Shown here: positions 15,299 to 23,711 of the stretch, piece after piece
Position numbering within the stretch: position 1 is the first letter of the stretch
Layout: every line of letters begins with the position of its first letter
Source: an uncultured Bacteroidales bacterium
Lineage (GTDB): Bacteria > Bacteroidota > Bacteroidia > Bacteroidales > Paludibacteraceae
NCBI GenBank assembly: GCA_902774185.1
Contig: CACYHE010000013.1
Location: 1 to 45,181 of the forward strand
DNA: 45,181 nucleotides
Direction of reading: 5' to 3'
Notes under the pieces: model-generated
What the model was told of the DNA's origin: nothing
The model's input: only the letters and a program-made list of their open reading frames with translations
The model's database searches: none
Position numbers and translations under genes: made by a program

Positions 15299-16054
15299 TT
15301 AAGTGCTGATGATGACATCGTATCTTTTGGCGATGAGAGGTGCAGCAATTTGCTCCATCTTATCACGAGGAATCTTGGATAGGTTTTCTTCCGGTGTCTT
15401 GCGGTCGATGACATAGATCATGATCTGTTTGGGATGAAGTACGTCCACTGCTTTATACCATGCTTCCAATTCTTCGGGAGTTGTGTTGTCAATGACTTGT
15501 CCGTCATGCTCACCACGCAGGAAACAGGTCTGTAAGGTGAAGTCCCCATCGAACTGCGATAACCATCCGATGATCGTTTCTACCGTCAACTGTTCATTCA
15601 CCGGCAGGTCAATGCGTCGCATCATCGTGTCGGTTCCGGCATCAAGCTTGAGGATTCGGTTATCGCAAAGGCGCAAGGCTTTAACCACATCGGGGCGACC
15701 CAATTGGGTAGAATTGGATAGCACACTCACTTTCGCGTTCGGGCAGTACTGATCCCGCAAGGCACAGGTGTCCTCAATGATTCCTAAGAAATCCGGGTGC
15801 AGGGTGGGTTCGCCGTTTCCCGAGAAGGTTATTACGTCTAATGCCAAATCCTCTTTAAGCTTTGCTTCCAAGGCTGCGCGTACCTCTTTACGGGAGGGTA
15901 ACTTCGGATGACTAACCGGTGTGTTCCACCCGCATTCGCAATAAACGCAGTTGAAAGTACATAGTTTATGATCCAACGGCATAAGTTCGATGCCGAGACT
16001 CGTTCCTAACCGCCGACTATGTATGGGGCCATATACGATGCTTTGAAAAAGCAT
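15299..16054 (-). CDS. Radical SAM protein
   Basis: A 251-residue radical S-adenosylmethionine enzyme. The [4Fe-4S] cysteines are in CTFNCVYCE (Cys32, Cys36, Cys39), and TFSGNGEPTLHPDF is the usual glycine-rich SAM-binding strand. The family opening GPIHSRRLGTSLGIELMP marks the start at ATG 16054, although the frame stays open to 16177 within dnaG. The substrate is unknown. Proteins of this type occur widely in Bacteroidota and anaerobes. It follows dnaG by 22 bp in the operon. Confidence 0.85.
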   Translation of the reverse strand: MLFQSIVYGPIHSRRLGTSLGIELMPLDHKLCTFNCVYCECGWNTPVSHPKLPSRKEVRAALEAKLKEDLALDVITFSGNGEPTLHPDFLGIIEDTCALRDQYCPNAKVSVLSNSTQLGRPDVVKALRLCDNRILKLDAGTDTMMRRIDLPVNEQLTVETIIGWLSQFDGDFTLQTCFLRGEHDGQVIDNTTPEELEAWYKAVDVLHPKQIMIYVIDRKTPEENLSKIPRDKMEQIAAPLIAKRYDVIIST

Positions 16055-16076
16055 TTTAGATTGCAAGTTTATGATT

Positions 16077-18020
16077 TCAAATATTGATGACTCGATTCCC
16101 AAGCACTTTGCACAACTCATTGCGCATATTAAGCAGTTCCGGTTGGTGTTTGAGCAGCGCAAATTGTTGTGCGACATCCCCTGCTTCCTGTGCCGCTTTC
16201 AGGTTCTGCTCCAATTCATTAATCTGCATGTTCACCACGGTCAACTTAATCTCATAAAGCAGTCGTGTCACCAATTCGCCTATGCGTTCTTCACCTTTGG
16301 ATGGCGCAAAGCGGTATTTGTCGGCGATCATATCAACTGCCAAGGCACTTAGTTTTCTATCGGGATGAAACTTAAAGAAGGTCTCCGCCTTAAACCCGTC
16401 GTCTTGATAATGTTGCCGGAACTCGTCTATCAGTGTCTGATAAATCGGTTGTGGTGCTTCAATGCCGTCTTGTGTGAGCGTGGCGATGATCACTTCACCG
16501 ATGGTATAGACGGTTCCGTCCACTTCGATGGGGCGTTCACCATACTGCACGATGAGCTGCATGAGGTTATAGTAGTTGGCGTCAAGACCACTTCGTTGTT
16601 GGACCACTGCGTTGTCTGGCCGTTTGACCGGCAGACCGTCCTGCGGACTGGCAGACTGTTCTGCTGTTTTTTCTCCTTTTGTGTTCTCCACCACTTTCTC
16701 TTTGCGCAGTTTCATCACTTCAACGGTCAGCACTTTTTCGGACATATGCAGCCGTTCTGCCGTATCTTTGATATACACTTGCCGAGTGATCATATCCGGG
16801 ATGATGGCGATGGAGGCCGTGATATCTTTGATCAGTTCGGCACGTTTGAACGGATCGTCTCCGGCATCTTTGCTTAGCAAAGCAGACTTGAAACGGATGA
16901 AGTCAGTCTGGTGTTCTTCGATATAGCGAATAAACTCGGTAGAGTCATGATGTTGCGCATAACTATCCGGATCTTCTCCGTCCGGCAGCAGTACCACTTT
17001 GACGTTAAACCCGGCTTCCAAGAACATATCTATACCTCGCAAAGCGGCATGGATACCGGCAGCATCTCCGTCATAAAGGACGGTGATGTTGGATGTGAAA
17101 CGTTTGATTAACCAGATTTGCGGTTTGGTCAACGCCGTACCACCGCTTGCCACCACATTCTCAATACCCGACTGATGCATGGAGATGACATCCATCTGTC
17201 CTTCCACCAGGTAACACATGTCGGTGCGTGCGATAGTTTGCTTGGCTTGGAAAAGACCGTATAACTCATTCGTCTTCGAATAGATGATGGAATCGGGTGA
17301 GTTGACGTACTTGCCGACGTTGTCTTTCTTTTTGAGAATACGTCCCGCAAAAGCCACCGGTTTACCGCTTACTGTGAAGATAGGAAACATCACGCGGTCA
17401 CGGAAACGGTCATATAAGCGTCCGTCTTCGCTCTTGCCGACAATACCTACACCGATCTTCGTATCCACATCGTTGACGATAAACTTCTCTTGAAAACCTT
17501 TCTTCTTCAAGGCCAGAGCCAATGGATTGCCTTTCTCCGGAGAGTAACCGAGTTGGTATTTCTTGATGATATCATCCCTCAGACCCCGTTCCCGAAAATA
17601 ACTGAGTCCTATTGCTTGTCCTTCCGGCGTGTTCCATAACTGGTCCTGGAACCATTTATTGGCGAAGTCATTGATGACGAACATCGATTCGCGGTCATCT
17701 TGACGTTGCTGTTCCTCGGCGGTCATCTCCCGTTCCGGCACGTCGATGTGGTATTTCTTACCCAACTGTTTGAGTGCTTCTACGTAGCTGCATTGCTCCA
17801 TCTCCATGATAAAACCGACGGCATTACCGCTGACACCACAACCGAAACACTTGTATATTCCTTTGGATGGACTGACAGTGAAGGAACCGGTCTTCTCGTT
17901 ATGGAAAGGACAGAGACCGATCAAGTTCGCACCGCGTTTACGGAGCGTCACATAATCTGCAACCACTTCTTCTATCTTCGCTGCAGAATGGATCTTATCG
18001 ATGACTTCGCGTGGTATCAA
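16077..18020 (-). CDS. dnaG: DNA primase
   Basis: A 647-residue primase that makes RNA primers at the replication fork. The CHC2 zinc finger uses Cys37, His40, Cys58 and Cys61 (CPFH...CFGC). The TOPRIM core shows YLVEGQMDVISMHQ and LYDGDAAGIHAAL, and the C-terminal region would bind the DnaB helicase. The family start MIPREVIDKI is read from a TTG at 18018-18020 that lies inside a repeat tract; no ATG is available. It lies between an outer-membrane protein gene and a radical SAM gene in an envelope operon. Confidence 0.94.
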   Translation of the reverse strand: MIPREVIDKIHSAAKIEEVVADYVTLRKRGANLIGLCPFHNEKTGSFTVSPSKGIYKCFGCGVSGNAVGFIMEMEQCSYVEALKQLGKKYHIDVPEREMTAEEQQRQDDRESMFVINDFANKWFQDQLWNTPEGQAIGLSYFRERGLRDDIIKKYQLGYSPEKGNPLALALKKKGFQEKFIVNDVDTKIGVGIVGKSEDGRLYDRFRDRVMFPIFTVSGKPVAFAGRILKKKDNVGKYVNSPDSIIYSKTNELYGLFQAKQTIARTDMCYLVEGQMDVISMHQSGIENVVASGGTALTKPQIWLIKRFTSNITVLYDGDAAGIHAALRGIDMFLEAGFNVKVVLLPDGEDPDSYAQHHDSTEFIRYIEEHQTDFIRFKSALLSKDAGDDPFKRAELIKDITASIAIIPDMITRQVYIKDTAERLHMSEKVLTVEVMKLRKEKVVENTKGEKTAEQSASPQDGLPVKRPDNAVVQQRSGLDANYYNLMQLIVQYGERPIEVDGTVYTIGEVIIATLTQDGIEAPQPIYQTLIDEFRQHYQDDGFKAETFFKFHPDRKLSALAVDMIADKYRFAPSKGEERIGELVTRLLYEIKLTVVNMQINELEQNLKAAQEAGDVAQQFALLKHQPELLNMRNELCKVLGNRVINI

Positions 18021-18047
18021 TTGTCAATTATCAATTTTATCAATTAC
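18016..18047. repeat. Heptanucleotide tract at the outer-membrane protein / dnaG junction
   Basis: Units AATTGTC, AATTATC and AATTTTATC (plus-strand reading). The tract holds both the TAA stop of the upstream gene (18044-18046) and the TTG start of dnaG (18018-18020). Confidence 0.88.
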
Positions 18048-18793
18048 TCCTCGTACCAGAGATACATACCTATCTTAATGGACCATTGGTCCAAACGTCC
18101 ACGGGTATAGCGGTCCAGACTGTTACCTACAGCATCTACGAACTCTTTATTCGCGTATGGGTTGATCAATCCGAAATCATAACTGCCACGCAGGAAATAG
18201 CGTTTGTATTGGAATCCGGCGCCGACGCCCCAAGTGATATTGAGCCGGTTGAAGTGTTCGTTCTCGTTATACCCTTCTTCCATATGGTATCCGCTGTACC
18301 GTTTGACATCCACTTCGCTATCAAAATCTTTCTGTGAATCCGAACGCATATCGAATGCCAAACCGCATTGGATCATCGGTCCGGAATAAACAATCAGATA
18401 GGTCTCTTTGGCCACTTCGAACTTATATTGCCAATCGACAAAGAGTTCCAACTCATGGTAGGTAAGCATCTGACGTTGGCGAGGATATTGCATTCCGTAT
18501 GCATTATCGGCTTTCCATCTGCTGTTATACGCTGCGAAGGTGTAGTTTACACCAATAGAGGTACCGAAACCGGCAATGATACTACCGTCATAGACGGCGC
18601 CTATCTTCACACCTTTCATGGCGATGGTGGTACTTAAGGAGTCCTTGGCGTTGGACGGATTCTTAGGACTATTCAAACGTAAGATCGGTTGTGCCCATCC
18701 CACTTGAAAACCCAAACCTTGTTTGGGAAGATCCACAGCGAACGTACTAATCGCCAAACAAGCCAATACGACTGTTACAAAAATCTTTTTCAT
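18044..18793 (-). CDS. Outer-membrane beta-barrel protein
   Basis: A 249-residue protein with a signal peptide (KKIFVTVVLACLAISTFA) and a mature part of alternating strands rich in aromatic residues (GFGTSIGVNYTFAAY, FVDWQYKFEV, YFLRGSYDFGLINPY, KIGMYLWYEE at the end), typical of small 8-10-stranded porin-like barrels of Bacteroidota. The last residue is Glu rather than the common aromatic residue. The exact role is unknown. It lies 4 bp after the OstA-like gene, which suggests work in outer-membrane biogenesis. Confidence 0.82.
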   Translation of the reverse strand: MKKIFVTVVLACLAISTFAVDLPKQGLGFQVGWAQPILRLNSPKNPSNAKDSLSTTIAMKGVKIGAVYDGSIIAGFGTSIGVNYTFAAYNSRWKADNAYGMQYPRQRQMLTYHELELFVDWQYKFEVAKETYLIVYSGPMIQCGLAFDMRSDSQKDFDSEVDVKRYSGYHMEEGYNENEHFNRLNITWGVGAGFQYKRYFLRGSYDFGLINPYANKEFVDAVGNSLDRYTRGRLDQWSIKIGMYLWYEE

Positions 18794-18797
18794 ATTG

Positions 18798-18820
18798 TTA
18801 ATCTTTAATCTCTAATTCTT
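18798..18820. repeat. Heptanucleotide tract at the OstA-like / outer-membrane protein junction
   Basis: Units TTAATCT, TTAATCT and CTAATTC. On the coding strand it encodes the last residues (LEIKD) and stop of the OstA-like protein. Confidence 0.7.
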
Positions 18821-20387
18821 CTTTCTTGATTCCGGAATTTTTTACTTTTCGGAACACATCTTCCGGTCCGGTAGGCCGCACTTCTTCTGCCCAGAAGAAT
18901 AACGCCAAGCGGTTCGAACCATCTGGAATCTGGTCCATCGGGTAGAGGACACCAGTGGTCTCTTTGGTGAACCGCATATGATGGATCTTCTGATTCTCTA
19001 CATACATACGGATAAAACTGCTGGCGGTAGTGTTCATTCCTACGTACCCGCCTCCGTCTTCTCGGGGATAAAAGACCGTTAGGGCATTACCGTCTGTATC
19101 TACTATCTTCACTTCTCCGTTCACCAGATATGCCGTCACTTCTTTACCGCTCATCTGGTTGAAGAACTCCGTACTGTCTTGCATCACGCATAGGGCGTTT
19201 CCGGAACCCACCGCATGTTCAACCGTTCCGTTTACGATGTAGGCGATGATGCTATCGGCCGCTATCTGTTGGTTTTCACTCCAACAGATGGGGTCAGTAT
19301 AGAGGTGCATGGTAGAATCGGAATCCAGGTACACCATCGAGTCACAACTCATCTGCATGTCATCCCGATAGACACGAACGCCGTAATGTGCGCGCACACG
19401 GCGATAGGTACTATCCATTCGGGCACTGTCGGTATAGTACAGCTCTTCGGTAAACAAGGTGTCTGCATGGATATAAGCATAATGAGCAGGGTCACTCCAA
19501 TCAACCATCAGCGCACTGTCTGTAGCATAACCACGACTGTTCTCTTCCCACATCTGACCGTATTCACCGTATAAAGTGGCTTTTTGCGTACTATCCGTCA
19601 TCGCCATGCTTCCGATTACTTGACCGAAACCCACCAGTTTATCGTAATATATCGTATCTCCGGTCATGGTTCTACCATTCATATGATGTACAACGGAGCG
19701 GTCCAGTAACATGGATTGCTCGTTATTCGTGTTATACCATCCACGTGAGGTGCGGATATCCGTCTCCTCTTCATAGACGATGAGCGTCGGGCTGACGATA
19801 TCCGCTATCTTTGTGTCCGTATTATACAGGAGGGTATCGCTCGTCAGAATGAACTTCGGGTTAACCAGTTCCACTTCTTTACTGAAAACGGCTTGTTTGG
19901 TGTCCGGCCAGTATCTGCCGCGTATGGAAGTAAGGGTATTGAGCGTGTCGGTTACTTGTCCGCCTGAGAAATAGTATGCCACTCCTGCTGCCCGATCATA
20001 GTTCAGACTATCCGTCGTCAAAATGGTCGGATTCTCGTTCTCTTTACCATGAATGAGCCTTACATGTCTGCGCATGCGAGCCAGTTTGGTGTTTCCGTTG
20101 TAGAATAACTTGTCTCCGAAACCCTGTAAGGTGTCTCCTTGCACAAAGCGCACATGACCGAAGGCGTCCAGGGAATTCGATTCCTCATAGAAATAGGCAC
20201 TGTCGCAATACATCAAGGCTTCTTCATGTCGGAAGATCACATTGCCCCGCACGATCTGGGCATCCGCAATGCGTTCCTCGTCAAAACTCAACCCGTCCGC
20301 TTGCTCCAGATAGACCAGAGTCTGACTAATTGACAATTGGAAATTGACAATTAACAAGATTAATCCTATGAACCTTTTGCCTTTCAC
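18798..20387 (-). CDS. OstA-like (LptA/LptD N-domain family) envelope protein
   Basis: A 529-residue protein of the OstA-like family, the beta-jellyroll fold of the LptA/LptC/LptD lipopolysaccharide bridge. The body is a run of repeated strands (VRGNVIFRHEEALMYCDSAYFY, GDTLQGFGDKLFYNGNTKLA, LTSDTLLYNTDTKIADI and similar), each about 20-25 residues. It should act in the periplasm in LPS transport. The N-terminal signal (KRFIGLILLIVNFQLSISQ) is partly made by a repeat tract (residues 12-20). The start is GTG at 20385-20387, itself in a second tract. It follows surA by 16 bp. Confidence 0.85.
   Translation of the reverse strand: MKGKRFIGLILLIVNFQLSISQTLVYLEQADGLSFDEERIADAQIVRGNVIFRHEEALMYCDSAYFYEESNSLDAFGHVRFVQGDTLQGFGDKLFYNGNTKLARMRRHVRLIHGKENENPTILTTDSLNYDRAAGVAYYFSGGQVTDTLNTLTSIRGRYWPDTKQAVFSKEVELVNPKFILTSDTLLYNTDTKIADIVSPTLIVYEEETDIRTSRGWYNTNNEQSMLLDRSVVHHMNGRTMTGDTIYYDKLVGFGQVIGSMAMTDSTQKATLYGEYGQMWEENSRGYATDSALMVDWSDPAHYAYIHADTLFTEELYYTDSARMDSTYRRVRAHYGVRVYRDDMQMSCDSMVYLDSDSTMHLYTDPICWSENQQIAADSIIAYIVNGTVEHAVGSGNALCVMQDSTEFFNQMSGKEVTAYLVNGEVKIVDTDGNALTVFYPREDGGGYVGMNTTASSFIRMYVENQKIHHMRFTKETTGVLYPMDQIPDGSNRLALFFWAEEVRPTGPEDVFRKVKNSGIKKEELEIKD
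20327..20353. repeat. Heptanucleotide tract encoding part of the OstA-like signal peptide
   Basis: Plus-strand units AATTGAC, AATTGGA, AATTGAC. On the coding strand it gives the hydrophobic stretch LIVNFQLSIS. Confidence 0.88.
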
Positions 20388-20406
20388 CTATCACCTTTCG
20401 CCTTTA
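20372..20406. repeat. Heptanucleotide tract at the surA / OstA-like junction
   Basis: Plus-strand units CTTTTGC, CTTTCAC, CTATCAC, CTTTCGC, CTTTAAT. It contains the surA stop (20404-20406) and the GTG start of the OstA-like gene. Confidence 0.9.
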
Positions 20407-21750
20407 ATGAATCCATCCCGGGTACTGAAAATCACATCCTTGCCAAGCCGGATCAATTTGTATGTAGGTAGTCTTCTGCTTCTTGAGGATCCATTTATGA
20501 ATGAACTCCTCGCTCATCTTCGCTTCCAGCATTGCCTTGATGGCCTGAAAATCATCATTCAGATTGGCACGGTGGATATCTGTTTTCTTTTTCAGTTTGA
20601 CAATCGCACACACTTCCCGGTTCTTGGTCTGATCCATCATCACAAAAGGTTGGGATACTTCCCCTTCTTTCATAGTATAGATCTGTTTGGCGATTTCAGG
20701 CGCCAAGTCCTGGTACTCAAACCGACTGCTACCCGTATTAGGATTAATCATCAATCCGGCGTTCATGACTGTGTTCTTATCTGCCGAATAACGGATGACC
20801 GCTTGTTCAAACTGGATACTGTCTTTCTCGATCCATTGCCGGATACTGTCCAGACGCGTGATAGCGTTCACTTTGTCCGTCGCACTGATACGGGGACGAA
20901 GTAAGATATGCCGGCAGTTGATACGTTCGCCTTTCTTCTCAATCAACTGGATAATATGGAATCCGTATTCCGTCTGCACGATACGGCTGACGCGTTTGGG
21001 GTCATTCAGGTTAAAAGCCACATCAGCGAACTCTGGCACCAACTGTCCCCGACCTACAAATCCCAACTCACCGCCACGCTTGGCACTCTCTGTATCTTCG
21101 GAGTAGAGACGGGCTAGCATACTGAAATCGGCAGTACCGTTCTGCACACGTTCGGTGAATTCGCGCAGACGTTGTTTGACGCGTTCGGTTTCTTCTACCG
21201 GTACGGGAGGCTCGAAACTTAAGATCTGTACTTCCACCTGTGCCGGCATCATCGGTATCGAGTCGGCAGGTAAGGAATTATAATACCGCCGTATATCTGC
21301 CGGAGTGGGTTTGATATCCGATGTTAACTTCTGCTGCATCTGTTGGATGATCATCTGGTTGCGAACCGATGTCATCAACTCTTCCCGTATCTCACTACTT
21401 GGTTTGCGGAAATACTCCTCCATCTTCTCTTTCGAACCGATCTGGTTGATGTAGTAGTTGAGGCGCATATCCACCTGATGGCTTACGGTCGATTCGTTCA
21501 CCTCCACCGAGTCTAACACCGCTTGGTGTAAGAATAGTTTCTGAATAGCTATCTGCTCCGGAATAAAGCAGTACGGATCACCCGGAATAGGTGTTCCTTC
21601 ATACTGGGCACGCAAACGCTCTTCTTCCACCTCACTACGTAAGATGGCTTCGTCGCCTACCACCCAAATCACTTCGTCAATGACACCCTGCGCATGAACC
21701 AAAGGCCAGCAGCTAATAGCCAAAAGCAAAAAAAGTATTTTAGTTCTCAT
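20404..21750 (-). CDS. surA: SurA-type peptidylprolyl isomerase / chaperone
   Basis: A 448-residue periplasmic chaperone that escorts outer-membrane proteins. It has a signal peptide (residues 1-20, cleaved near VHAQG), an N-terminal SurA domain, a complete parvulin domain (about 175-275: EVQILSFEPP, ARLYSEDTESAKRGGELGFVGRGQLVPEFADVAF, TEYGFHIIQL) and a second, weaker parvulin-like domain (about 280-385, CRHILLRP, YSADKNTVMNAGLM). The hydrophobic core of the signal peptide (LLLAISCW, residues 7-16) is repeat-derived. It overlaps the preceding lipoprotein gene by 11 bp. Confidence 0.9.
   Translation of the reverse strand: MRTKILFLLLAISCWPLVHAQGVIDEVIWVVGDEAILRSEVEEERLRAQYEGTPIPGDPYCFIPEQIAIQKLFLHQAVLDSVEVNESTVSHQVDMRLNYYINQIGSKEKMEEYFRKPSSEIREELMTSVRNQMIIQQMQQKLTSDIKPTPADIRRYYNSLPADSIPMMPAQVEVQILSFEPPVPVEETERVKQRLREFTERVQNGTADFSMLARLYSEDTESAKRGGELGFVGRGQLVPEFADVAFNLNDPKRVSRIVQTEYGFHIIQLIEKKGERINCRHILLRPRISATDKVNAITRLDSIRQWIEKDSIQFEQAVIRYSADKNTVMNAGLMINPNTGSSRFEYQDLAPEIAKQIYTMKEGEVSQPFVMMDQTKNREVCAIVKLKKKTDIHRANLNDDFQAIKAMLEAKMSEEFIHKWILKKQKTTYIQIDPAWQGCDFQYPGWIH
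21702..21731. repeat. Heptanucleotide tract encoding the surA signal peptide core
   Basis: Plus-strand units GGCCAGC, AGCTAAT, AGCCAAA, AGCAAAA, the same family as in AsmA and ileS but read from the other strand. There it gives LLLAISCWPL. Confidence 0.82.
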
Positions 21751-22588
21751 AGAATCGTATTTTCTGTTCTTGTATCGCTTCGTTGTATAGTTTCTCCCGT
21801 TCTTTAAGCAAGAAATCCACTTGCCGTTCGCTTAAGATGATCTTCTCTATCTCCGGTCGGGCATATTCAAGCGGCATTGGGTTGCCTAACAAGTATTTGT
21901 CCGTCACTTGTAATAGATAGGTCTTGAGCGAATCGCTAACTTCTATCTGATTCTTCGTCTTTAACTTATTTTCCAATTCCTTGCGCTCCACCGGTATCTG
22001 CGCCAACATGTCGGTCGTTGTCACCCATCGGTCGGCAAACAGCTCATAACCGCTGGCATTCTGATACACATATTTCTCAATATCATCCAGCGACTCGTTC
22101 GTCATCCACTTACGCAGTTTGCCGATGTTCGGTGCGTCATTGGGTACAATGACCAATATTCCTTTCATGATACTCTCGTCCAATCGGAAACGATCGGATA
22201 ACTGTGCGTACATCTGCTCTACGGTACTGTCCGGAACCGCTTTGGACATGAATCGCTCCACCAGATAGGACTCATAAGCATGGACATACAACGAATGGCG
22301 ATAATCCGCCACCATCTGCTCGATAGCATCAATCTCCACATTCAACTGTCCGTTTTTGACGGCATCGTACATCAGGATGTCTTTCGCCCAAGCACTGATA
22401 TACTGTTGCGCCACACGCAGACTATCGTCGCTACTAAGACCCACCGTCAATGAATCCAAGGTAGAGCGAAACAGGAAATGACCGTTCACTTCCACTGCTG
22501 CTCCGTACTGTTGCTGCTTCTCCAGCGCCTGACATCCGCTGAACAACAGAAGAACCGAAACAAGATATAGAATTGTCGTTTTTCTCAT
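21740..22588 (-). CDS. Lipoprotein with SurA-like N-domain (chaperone-like)
   Basis: A 282-residue lipoprotein with lipobox FSGC (Cys19). The rest is helical and resembles the N- and C-terminal SurA helices without a parvulin domain (NGHFLFRSTLDSLT, then LILSERQVDFLLKERE at the end). It probably helps SurA in the periplasm, inferred from sequence style and position as first gene before surA. The start is ATG 22588; the frame could open at TTG 22600, but that lies in the promoter. Confidence 0.78.
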   Translation of the reverse strand: MRKTTILYLVSVLLLFSGCQALEKQQQYGAAVEVNGHFLFRSTLDSLTVGLSSDDSLRVAQQYISAWAKDILMYDAVKNGQLNVEIDAIEQMVADYRHSLYVHAYESYLVERFMSKAVPDSTVEQMYAQLSDRFRLDESIMKGILVIVPNDAPNIGKLRKWMTNESLDDIEKYVYQNASGYELFADRWVTTTDMLAQIPVERKELENKLKTKNQIEVSDSLKTYLLQVTDKYLLGNPMPLEYARPEIEKIILSERQVDFLLKEREKLYNEAIQEQKIRFYEN

Positions 22589-22597
22589 AATCGGCTG

Positions 22598-22629
22598 CAA
22601 AGGTACTAAAAAATTTGCAGATATGCAAA
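22598..22629 (-). promoter_or_regulatory. Promoter for the seven-gene operon 22588-14243
   Basis: Minus strand TTTG (22626-22629), a 20-bp spacer and TACCTTTG (22598-22605). It starts the transcript ten bases or fewer before the first ATG. Confidence 0.82.
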
Positions 22630-22654
22630 AAAATGTAAAAATTAATCGTTTTTA

Positions 22655-22686
22655 TTTGTGAAATAGGAGAATTTTTACTAATTTTG
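22655..22686 (+). promoter_or_regulatory. Promoter for aroB
   Basis: TTTG (22655-22658), a 20-bp spacer and TAATTTTG (22679-22686), nine bases before the aroB ATG. This promoter lacks the CATATATG spacer motif shared by the others. Confidence 0.75.
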
Positions 22687-22694
22687 CAGGCAAA

Positions 22695-23711
22695 ATGAGT
22701 TTGGAAGTCTTACATCAGTACGAAAAATCGCAAATTTGCGTGCTTGCGGATAAGTCTCTTATCCGCCATCCGCAGTGGTTGGCATTGGAAGCCTTGCACG
22801 AACAACCCGTATTGTGGTTGGATGTGAACGAACAGACCAAGTCGCTCGAGACAGTGACGCAGATATGGGATTTTCTCTTCGCGAACGGAATCACCCGTCG
22901 CGGTTTACTCATTTGTATCGGTGGTGGTGTACTAACCGACATAGGCGGTTTTGCGGCGGCTACCTACAAACGTGGAATAGACTATATCAATATTCCCACT
23001 ACTTTATTGGCGATGATAGATGCTTCGTCCGGTGGGAAGACGGGAATCAACTATCATGGTCTAAAGAATAGTATCGGTGTTTTTGCCGATCCGGTTCAGA
23101 CCATCCTCTGCCCCGAATGGTTAACCACTCTTCCTGTGCAACAGATACTCAGCGGTTTCGGCGAGATGCTCAAGACAGGGTTATTGGACGAGACGCTTTT
23201 CCCGGAATTGATGCAATATGACCTTGATCATATGGACATCAATGCGATGACAACGCTCATTCATCAATGTCTTGATAAGAAACGTACCATCGTTGCTGCT
23301 GATCCAAGAGAAGAAGGACTGCGCAAAGCGCTCAACCTGGGACATACCTTCGGACATGCATTGGAAGAAATCCAAATGGTAAATGGTCAATCGTCCAATG
23401 GTAAATGGCTTCATGGCTACGCGGTTGTGTACGGGTTAATAGCTGAGTTGTATTTAAGTGTCACAAAGCTGGGGTGTCCACGTGAACCGCTGCAACAGTT
23501 GACGCAGATGATGTTGCATTACTACGGCAAACCCCAATGCAAGTGTTCGGATAGAGAACAACTCATCGCACTCATGCAGCAAGATAAAAAGAATGAGCGC
23601 ACAGCTCAGATCAACTGTACGCTCATCCGTGCGGTCGGTTCGCCTGTTATCAACCAAGTGATCACGATGGACGAAGCGAACGAAGCCTTCGATTATCTAT
23701 TCTCCCTCTAA
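22695..23711 (+). CDS. aroB: 3-dehydroquinate synthase
   Basis: A 338-residue NAD-dependent enzyme that closes the ring of DAHP to 3-dehydroquinate, second step of the shikimate pathway. Motifs are CIGGGVLTDIGGFAAATYKRGI, NIPTTLLAMIDASSGGKTGIN, SGFGEMLKTGL and the zinc-binding NLGHTFGHALE and WLHGYAVVYGL. A repeat tract adds residues 227-238 (VNGQSSNGK) between the two zinc-binding histidine segments, a place where family members have a short loop. It is the only shikimate gene in the window. The end overlaps the convergent secreted-protein gene by 15 bp. Confidence 0.94.
   Translation: MSLEVLHQYEKSQICVLADKSLIRHPQWLALEALHEQPVLWLDVNEQTKSLETVTQIWDFLFANGITRRGLLICIGGGVLTDIGGFAAATYKRGIDYINIPTTLLAMIDASSGGKTGINYHGLKNSIGVFADPVQTILCPEWLTTLPVQQILSGFGEMLKTGLLDETLFPELMQYDLDHMDINAMTTLIHQCLDKKRTIVAADPREEGLRKALNLGHTFGHALEEIQMVNGQSSNGKWLHGYAVVYGLIAELYLSVTKLGCPREPLQQLTQMMLHYYGKPQCKCSDREQLIALMQQDKKNERTAQINCTLIRAVGSPVINQVITMDEANEAFDYLFSL
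23374..23408. repeat. Heptanucleotide tract in aroB, unit AAATGGT
   Basis: Units AAATGGT, AAATGGT, CAATCGT, CCAATGGT, AAATGG encode residues 227-238 of AroB, in frame. Confidence 0.88.
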
